Source: CAZIWJ01 sp964542855 (GTDB taxonomy: Bacteria; Bacteroidota; Bacteroidia; Cytophagales; Cyclobacteriaceae). Taken from it: DNA of 9,873 nt. Below the pieces are notes generated by a model. It saw only the letters and a list, made by a program, of their open reading frames with translations, was not told where the DNA came from and did not search any database. The DNA is taken from positions 1 to 9,873 of the forward strand of contig CAZIWJ010000134.1 of NCBI GenBank assembly GCA_964542855.1, written 5' to 3'. Every line of letters starts with the position of its first letter. The first letter of the stretch is position 1. The translations under genes were made by a program, and so were the position numbers. Shown here piece by piece: positions 5,771 to 9,873 of the stretch.

Positions 5771-7306
5771 ATGCCCACGGACACAGCCAGGAGCACGGAA
5801 ATTCTAAACGAATTGCTTGATATTACGATGGAAGGAATCATCGTAGTTGATCAGGACAGTTTTATTCATACTGTTAACAGTGTTGCAGCAAAAATTTTTG
5901 GATACCCCACAAACGTGCTGAGTGGATTAACGCTCCCTCATATTTTTCCCGAACTTCAAAATCAGTCAGTACAAAACTTCATCAATAAGGCTGGCAGTTT
6001 CCCGGGCAACCCCGAAAATGCAAAAATCAGGCGAGTTAAGAACTACCAGATTGCCGGAAAAACCAATAACGGAAACTTATTTCCCTGTTCGTTAACTGTA
6101 AGCCGGGTAGATCAGAACAAGCCAAATCTTTACCTGTGTCTGATCAAGGATATATCAGAAATAGAACAAATCAGAGGCGACTTGCTGGAAAGCACAAACC
6201 GGATTAATGCGATCATTAACAATGCCGTTGACGGGATCATAACAATAAATGAGCGGGGAATTATTGAAATGGTTAATCCGGCCGTCACTCGTCTTTTTGG
6301 TTATTATTCAGAAGAACTGATCGGTGAAAACATTAATAAACTGATGCTGCCTGAAGATAACAATGCTCACGATCAGTACCTGTTCAACTACCTCACCACT
6401 CGGAAGCCTAAAATTATTGGCTCGGGTAGAGAGGTAACAGGAAGAAGAAAAGATGGTTCCACCTTTCCCTTTAACCTAAGCGTTAGTGAAATTGAATTGA
6501 GTAACCGTAAGATATTTACCGGAATTGTGCACGATTTATCAGAACAGAAGCTAGCCGAAGAAAACCTGCGACGTTACGCTGCTGAATTGGAGCGAAGTAA
6601 CCGGGAACTTCAGGATTTTGCCTACGTGTCATCGCACGACTTGCAGGAACCCCTGAGGAAAATCCAGGCTTTTGGCGATCGGATAAAAAGTAGGGAAAAA
6701 GATCAGCTGAGTGAACGGGGGCAAGAATACCTCGACAGGATGCTGAATGCCGCCAAGCGCATGCAAAACCTGATTAACGATTTGCTTACCTATTCCCGGG
6801 TTACCACGCAGGCTAAACCTTTTAAAAAGGTTAACCTGAAGAAAATTGTGGAAGAGGTAGTGAACGATTTGGAATACCGGATTGAGCACGAAAATGCCAG
6901 GGTATTCATTGATGAACTACCGGAAATAGAAGCAGATGCTGTTCAGATACGGCAGTTATTTCAAAACCTGTTGAGCAACGCACTGAAGTTTAAAAAGAAA
7001 GACGTATCGCCTGAAATTCATGTTACTTATCAGGATTTGTATCGTTATCAGCATCTGCATGGTACTCCCGGGGATGATATGATTGAAATTACCGTGAAAG
7101 ATAATGGCATAGGCTTTGATGATAAATACGCCGACCGTATATTTAATGTGTTTCAGCGACTTGAAGGGAATAGCTTTGAAGGATCTGGGGTTGGCCTTGC
7201 AATCTGTAAAAAAATAGTTATCCGACATGGAGGTGATATAACTGTTTCTAGTAAGCCCGGAAAAGGATCTAGCTTTAGTGTTCAACTGGCTACTCAACAA
7301 ACCTGA
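5771..7306 (+). CDS. FixL-like PAS-PAS sensor histidine kinase, probable heme oxygen sensor
   Basis: A cytosolic histidine kinase of 511 residues with no membrane segment. PAS1 covers about 10-130 and PAS2 about 145-258. A short coiled coil (260-282) leads to HisKA with the phospho-acceptor His289 in SSHDLQEPLR. The HATPase has Asn399/Asn403 (QNLLSNALKF), DNGIGF (444-449), FNVFQRL (458-464) and GSGVGLAIC (471-479). PAS2 closely follows the FixL heme-PAS: AHDQY gives His200, KIIGSGREVTGRRKDG gives Ile215 and Arg220, and FPFNLSV gives Leu236 and Val238. As I recall Bradyrhizobium FixL, the heme-ligating His200, Ile215, Arg220, Leu236 and Ile238 occupy the same numbers. Heme binding and sensing of O2, NO or CO are thus predicted. 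The HisKA segment is of the phytochrome-like type that often pairs with Rcp1 receivers, and one follows 5 bp downstream. The gene is first in the rightward operon, behind an FNR-type box. Confidence 0.93.
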   Translation: MPTDTARSTEILNELLDITMEGIIVVDQDSFIHTVNSVAAKIFGYPTNVLSGLTLPHIFPELQNQSVQNFINKAGSFPGNPENAKIRRVKNYQIAGKTNNGNLFPCSLTVSRVDQNKPNLYLCLIKDISEIEQIRGDLLESTNRINAIINNAVDGIITINERGIIEMVNPAVTRLFGYYSEELIGENINKLMLPEDNNAHDQYLFNYLTTRKPKIIGSGREVTGRRKDGSTFPFNLSVSEIELSNRKIFTGIVHDLSEQKLAEENLRRYAAELERSNRELQDFAYVSSHDLQEPLRKIQAFGDRIKSREKDQLSERGQEYLDRMLNAAKRMQNLINDLLTYSRVTTQAKPFKKVNLKKIVEEVVNDLEYRIEHENARVFIDELPEIEADAVQIRQLFQNLLSNALKFKKKDVSPEIHVTYQDLYRYQHLHGTPGDDMIEITVKDNGIGFDDKYADRIFNVFQRLEGNSFEGSGVGLAICKKIVIRHGGDITVSSKPGKGSSFSVQLATQQT

Positions 7307-7311
7307 TACGT

Positions 7312-7800
7312 ATGGAAAATTCAGACTACCACCAACAAACAAATATGCGCGCTAGTAACCGACCGTTTATATTGATTGCTGAAGACGATGAAGAAGACAG
7401 AATGCTAACCTGTGATGCACTGCAGGAGTGCGGGTTACTGAATTCGCTTCATTTTGTGGAAGACGGCGAACAGTTGTTGTATTATTTGCTTCGCAAGGGA
7501 GAATACAATGATAATAAACTTTATCCCATGCCTGGTTTAATTTTACTGGATTTGAATATGCCCCGGAAAGACGGAAGGGAGGCCCTCAGGGAAATCAAGG
7601 AAAACCCTGCTCTTAAGCTCATCCCTATTATCGTGTTAACTACTTCAAAAGCAGAAGAGGACATTATTAAAACTTATAATCTGGGGGTAAACTCATTTAT
7701 TACCAAACCGGTTACTTTTGCTGGATTGGTAGATGTAATGAAAACACTGAATACTTATTGGTTTAAAACAGTTCGTTTACCTGATTTGACGGAGACCTGA
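7312..7800 (+). CDS. Rcp1-type single-domain response regulator
   Basis: A stand-alone receiver of 162 residues. Acidic pocket Glu24/Asp25/Asp26 (AEDDEEDR), phospho-acceptor Asp80 (LLDLNMP), switch Thr110/Thr111 (LTTSKAEED) and Lys132 (ITKPV) are all present. The extended loop YYLLRKGEYNDNKLYPMPGL before beta 3 is characteristic of Rcp1-like partners of phytochrome-type kinases. There is no output domain, so it should act by passing phosphate on or by protein contact. It begins 5 bp after the FixL-like kinase and ends 4 bp before the hybrid kinase, consistent with translational coupling. A second in-frame ATG at residue 12 is possible, since the first 16 residues precede the receiver fold. 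Confidence 0.93.
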   Translation: MENSDYHQQTNMRASNRPFILIAEDDEEDRMLTCDALQECGLLNSLHFVEDGEQLLYYLLRKGEYNDNKLYPMPGLILLDLNMPRKDGREALREIKENPALKLIPIIVLTTSKAEEDIIKTYNLGVNSFITKPVTFAGLVDVMKTLNTYWFKTVRLPDLTET

Positions 7801-7804
7801 TACA

Positions 7805-9397
7805 TTGCAGCCTGACAGAATACGGATCTTACTCATTGATGATGATGAGGAAGACTTCCTTATTACACAAGATTTACTGGAGGAAATACCCAACCGCGTG
7901 TATGCAATCGACTGGGTAGATAACTTTGAGGAGGGTTTACGCCTTGCAGTAGAACAAAAATACCAGATTTATTTTGTCGATTACCGATTAGGTGCACGAA
8001 CTGGCCTCGAACTTATAGAAGAAGCATTAAATGCTGGTTGTGAAAGCCCGTTAATCCTGCTTACCGGGCAGGTAGACACGACCATCGATGAAAAAGCCAC
8101 AAAGGCCGGTGCGGCTGATTTTCTCTCCAAGGGTGAATTTAGTACCCTTCAATTGGAACGGTCTATCCGGTACAACCTGGAGAAAGCCAGGAACTTGCAA
8201 AAAATTAATGAATTAAATAGAAACCTCGAGCTAAGGGTAAAAGAGCGTACTCGACAGCTGCAATCAGCTAACGAACAGTTGATAAAAGAAATTAACGAGA
8301 AGCAACAAGCGGAAATGGCCCTGCGGGAAAGCCAGGCCCTTTTGCAGGCAATAGCAAGAAACTTTCCTGGTGGATTTATTTGCGTTTTTAACGAAGAGCT
8401 CAAGATTGTATTCACGGATGGTAGCGAATTGAAGCGATTTGGCATGAGGTCGGAAGAACTAGCCGGTAAAAGGATTGCTGAAATACTGCCCGATATACCG
8501 GAAAAGTACGAACAGAACGTAGCTCGTTGCTTTAAGGAGAAGTTAATCAGCTTTGAAATTGTACTCAGGAACTGTACTTACCTGAATAGCTGCGTCCTTC
8601 TACCCGACCCGCAAGGTAATACCCAGAAAATTCTTGTTGTATCGCACGATATTTCTGAGGAAAAGAAAGCATCCGATAAAATTTTACTCGCCCTTGAAAA
8701 GGAACGTGAACTGGGAGAACTAAAATCGAGGTTCGTACAAATGGCTTCGCACGAATTTAAAACACCACTCAGTACTATCCTTTCTTCGGTGTCACTGCTA
8801 AAGCGATATGCAGTTCCTATAACTGAAGAAAAACCCCAGCGACAGCTTAATCGTATCCAGTCGTCAATAAAACAACTTAATGCCATCCTGGAAGATATCC
8901 TTTCTCTCAGTGTACTGGAAGAGGGCAAGTTTAGGGTGAAACTTACTGAAATAGATTTACCCGAGTTTTTTGAAGTAGTGTGTGATGATATGCATTCTGT
9001 GGCGAAAAGTGGCCAGAAAATTAATTTTCAGTACAAAGGAGAACAACCTGTTTTACCGGTGGACAAAAATATTATGCTAAACATACTAACCAACCTGGTT
9101 TCGAACGCACTAAAATATTCCCCCGAAAATGCATTGGTACAGGTGATCACCGACGTGAGAGATAATAAACTTTTACTGGATGTAATTGATCAGGGGCTTG
9201 GTATTCCCAATGAGGATCAGCAATACCTCTTCGATCGATTTTTCAGGGCAAAAAACGCTGTAAACATACAGGGAACAGGACTGGGGCTCAACATTGTAAA
9301 AAAATACGTTGATCTGCTGGAAGGATCTATTTCATTTGAAAGTAAGGTTAACGAGGGGACACAATTCCATATTCAAATTCCTTTAGCTTATGACTGA
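7805..9397 (+). CDS. Hybrid REC-PAS-histidine kinase
   Basis: A soluble protein of 530 residues. An N-terminal receiver (about 6-122) carries acidic residues Asp12-Asp14, phospho-acceptor Asp59 (YFVDYRLG), Thr87 (LLTG) and Lys109 (LSKGE). A coiled coil spans about 125-175 and a PAS domain about 176-285. HisKA has His316 in ASHEFKTPLS. The HATPase has Asn434 (TNLVSNALKYSP), DQGLGIP (462-468) and GTGLGL (490-495). With its input receiver at the N terminus it can take phosphate or a conformational signal from an upstream kinase, and so is a likely middle step between the FixL-like kinase and the following regulator. The start is a TTG 4 bp after the preceding stop; no ATG precedes the receiver and the first beta strand begins within six residues, so TTG is the only reasonable start. 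The 3' end overlaps the next gene by 8 bp. Confidence 0.93.
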   Translation: MQPDRIRILLIDDDEEDFLITQDLLEEIPNRVYAIDWVDNFEEGLRLAVEQKYQIYFVDYRLGARTGLELIEEALNAGCESPLILLTGQVDTTIDEKATKAGAADFLSKGEFSTLQLERSIRYNLEKARNLQKINELNRNLELRVKERTRQLQSANEQLIKEINEKQQAEMALRESQALLQAIARNFPGGFICVFNEELKIVFTDGSELKRFGMRSEELAGKRIAEILPDIPEKYEQNVARCFKEKLISFEIVLRNCTYLNSCVLLPDPQGNTQKILVVSHDISEEKKASDKILLALEKERELGELKSRFVQMASHEFKTPLSTILSSVSLLKRYAVPITEEKPQRQLNRIQSSIKQLNAILEDILSLSVLEEGKFRVKLTEIDLPEFFEVVCDDMHSVAKSGQKINFQYKGEQPVLPVDKNIMLNILTNLVSNALKYSPENALVQVITDVRDNKLLLDVIDQGLGIPNEDQQYLFDRFFRAKNAVNIQGTGLGLNIVKKYVDLLEGSISFESKVNEGTQFHIQIPLAYD

Positions 9398-9873
9398 ACA
9401 CCGCTCTATTCTATTAATTGAAGATAACGACGAACTAAGAGAGAATACCGCTGAACTTCTCGAGCTCTCAAGTTATGACGTACACACGGCTGAAAACGGT
9501 AAGATTGGAGTACGAAAAGCAAAAGAACACAAACCTGATTTAATAATCTGCGACATAATGATGCCCGAACTCGATGGTTTCGGGGTTCTTTTTGCATTGA
9601 GTAAAGACGATGACACAGCAAGTATTCCATTTATTTTTCTAACAGCTAAGTCAGAGCGAGAGTCGTTTCGTAAAGGGATGAATCTCGGAGCTGATGATTA
9701 TATTATTAAGCCATTCGATGAAATGGAACTCCTTGATGCCGTAGAAAGCCGTTTAAAGAAATCAGACCTACTAAAGCGGCAGAATCAGGCACAGATTAAA
9801 AGTCTCGACCAGGCACTCGATAATCGCCTTAACCTCACCGACCTTACCCAACTTTCGGAAAAAGCCATTAAAA
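9390..9873 (+). CDS. Response regulator, 3' end cut by window; probable receiver-Crp/Fnr fusion
   Basis: The frame is open from the ATG at 9390 to the window end (161 complete codons). Residues 1-122 form a receiver: acidic Glu11/Asp12 (LLIEDNDE), phospho-acceptor Asp55 (IICDIMMPELDG), Thr85 (FLTAKSER) and Lys107 (IIKPFDEMELL). Residues 123-161 (KKSDLLKRQN...LTQLSEKAIK) look like a helical linker. In Bacteroidota, receivers with this sequence style and linker, as I remember them, continue into a cyclic-nucleotide-binding fold and a Crp-type helix-turn-helix. The second half is not visible here, so that is a prediction. The start overlaps the hybrid kinase by 8 bp (ATG inside its last codons), implying coupled translation. 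If the prediction holds, this is the obvious candidate to bind the FNR-type boxes between 5671 and 5706. A PatA-like or other output domain cannot be excluded. Confidence 0.9.
   Translation, partial: MTEHRSILLIEDNDELRENTAELLELSSYDVHTAENGKIGVRKAKEHKPDLIICDIMMPELDGFGVLFALSKDDDTASIPFIFLTAKSERESFRKGMNLGADDYIIKPFDEMELLDAVESRLKKSDLLKRQNQAQIKSLDQALDNRLNLTDLTQLSEKAIK

Noticed and set aside
9406..9630. Minus-strand open frame of 74 codons opposite the receiver
   Set aside because: It is the antisense shadow of the receiver gene starting at 9390, which has all receiver residues; the shadow has no recognisable features.

Overview
The window looks like chromosomal DNA of a Bacteroidota bacterium, most likely of the Cytophagales. 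The reasons are the style of the DnaA protein, the lack of clear Shine-Dalgarno sequences, a TAnnTTTG-type -7 element before dnaA, and cytosolic multi-PAS kinases paired with Rcp1-like receivers. GC content appears moderate. I see no tRNA, rRNA, CRISPR array, insertion sequence or phage gene, and no gene-free stretch over about 160 bases.

Layout. dnaA (53-1609, +) opens the window; its upstream region, where an origin may lie, is cut off. Convergent to it is a class III-type sirtuin deacylase (1638-2330, -) that has lost the usual zinc cysteines. A 70-residue protein resembling the Cse60 family (2404-2616, +) follows. A two-gene leftward operon then encodes a tandem universal stress protein (4774-5607, -) and a fused ADP-forming acyl-CoA synthetase (2619-4736, -). 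Rightward from the same intergenic region runs a tight four-gene signalling operon. It encodes a FixL-like PAS-PAS histidine kinase (5771-7306), an Rcp1-type single-domain receiver (7312-7800), a REC-PAS-histidine kinase hybrid (7805-9397) and a receiver protein cut by the window end (9390-9873). That last protein probably continues into a Crp/Fnr-type DNA-binding half.

How it fits together. The divergent region 5608-5770 holds two FNR/FixK-type boxes, ATGAT-N4-ATCAA and TTGAT-N4-ATCAT, centred 22 bp apart and arranged as mirror images. Each centre lies about 71 bp from the start codon of the gene it faces. The first kinase keeps the FixL heme-PAS landmarks (His200, Ile215, Arg220) in register with Bradyrhizobium FixL as I remember it. 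The most economical model is an oxygen- or NO-responsive circuit. A cytosolic heme kinase feeds a phosphorelay that ends in a receiver fused to an FNR-like regulator. That regulator binds the paired boxes and controls both its own operon and the stress-protein/acyl-CoA synthetase operon, which would yield ATP by substrate-level phosphorylation when respiration is limited. The boxes and the heme-PAS residues are visible in the sequence. The Crp/Fnr half and the wiring are inference.
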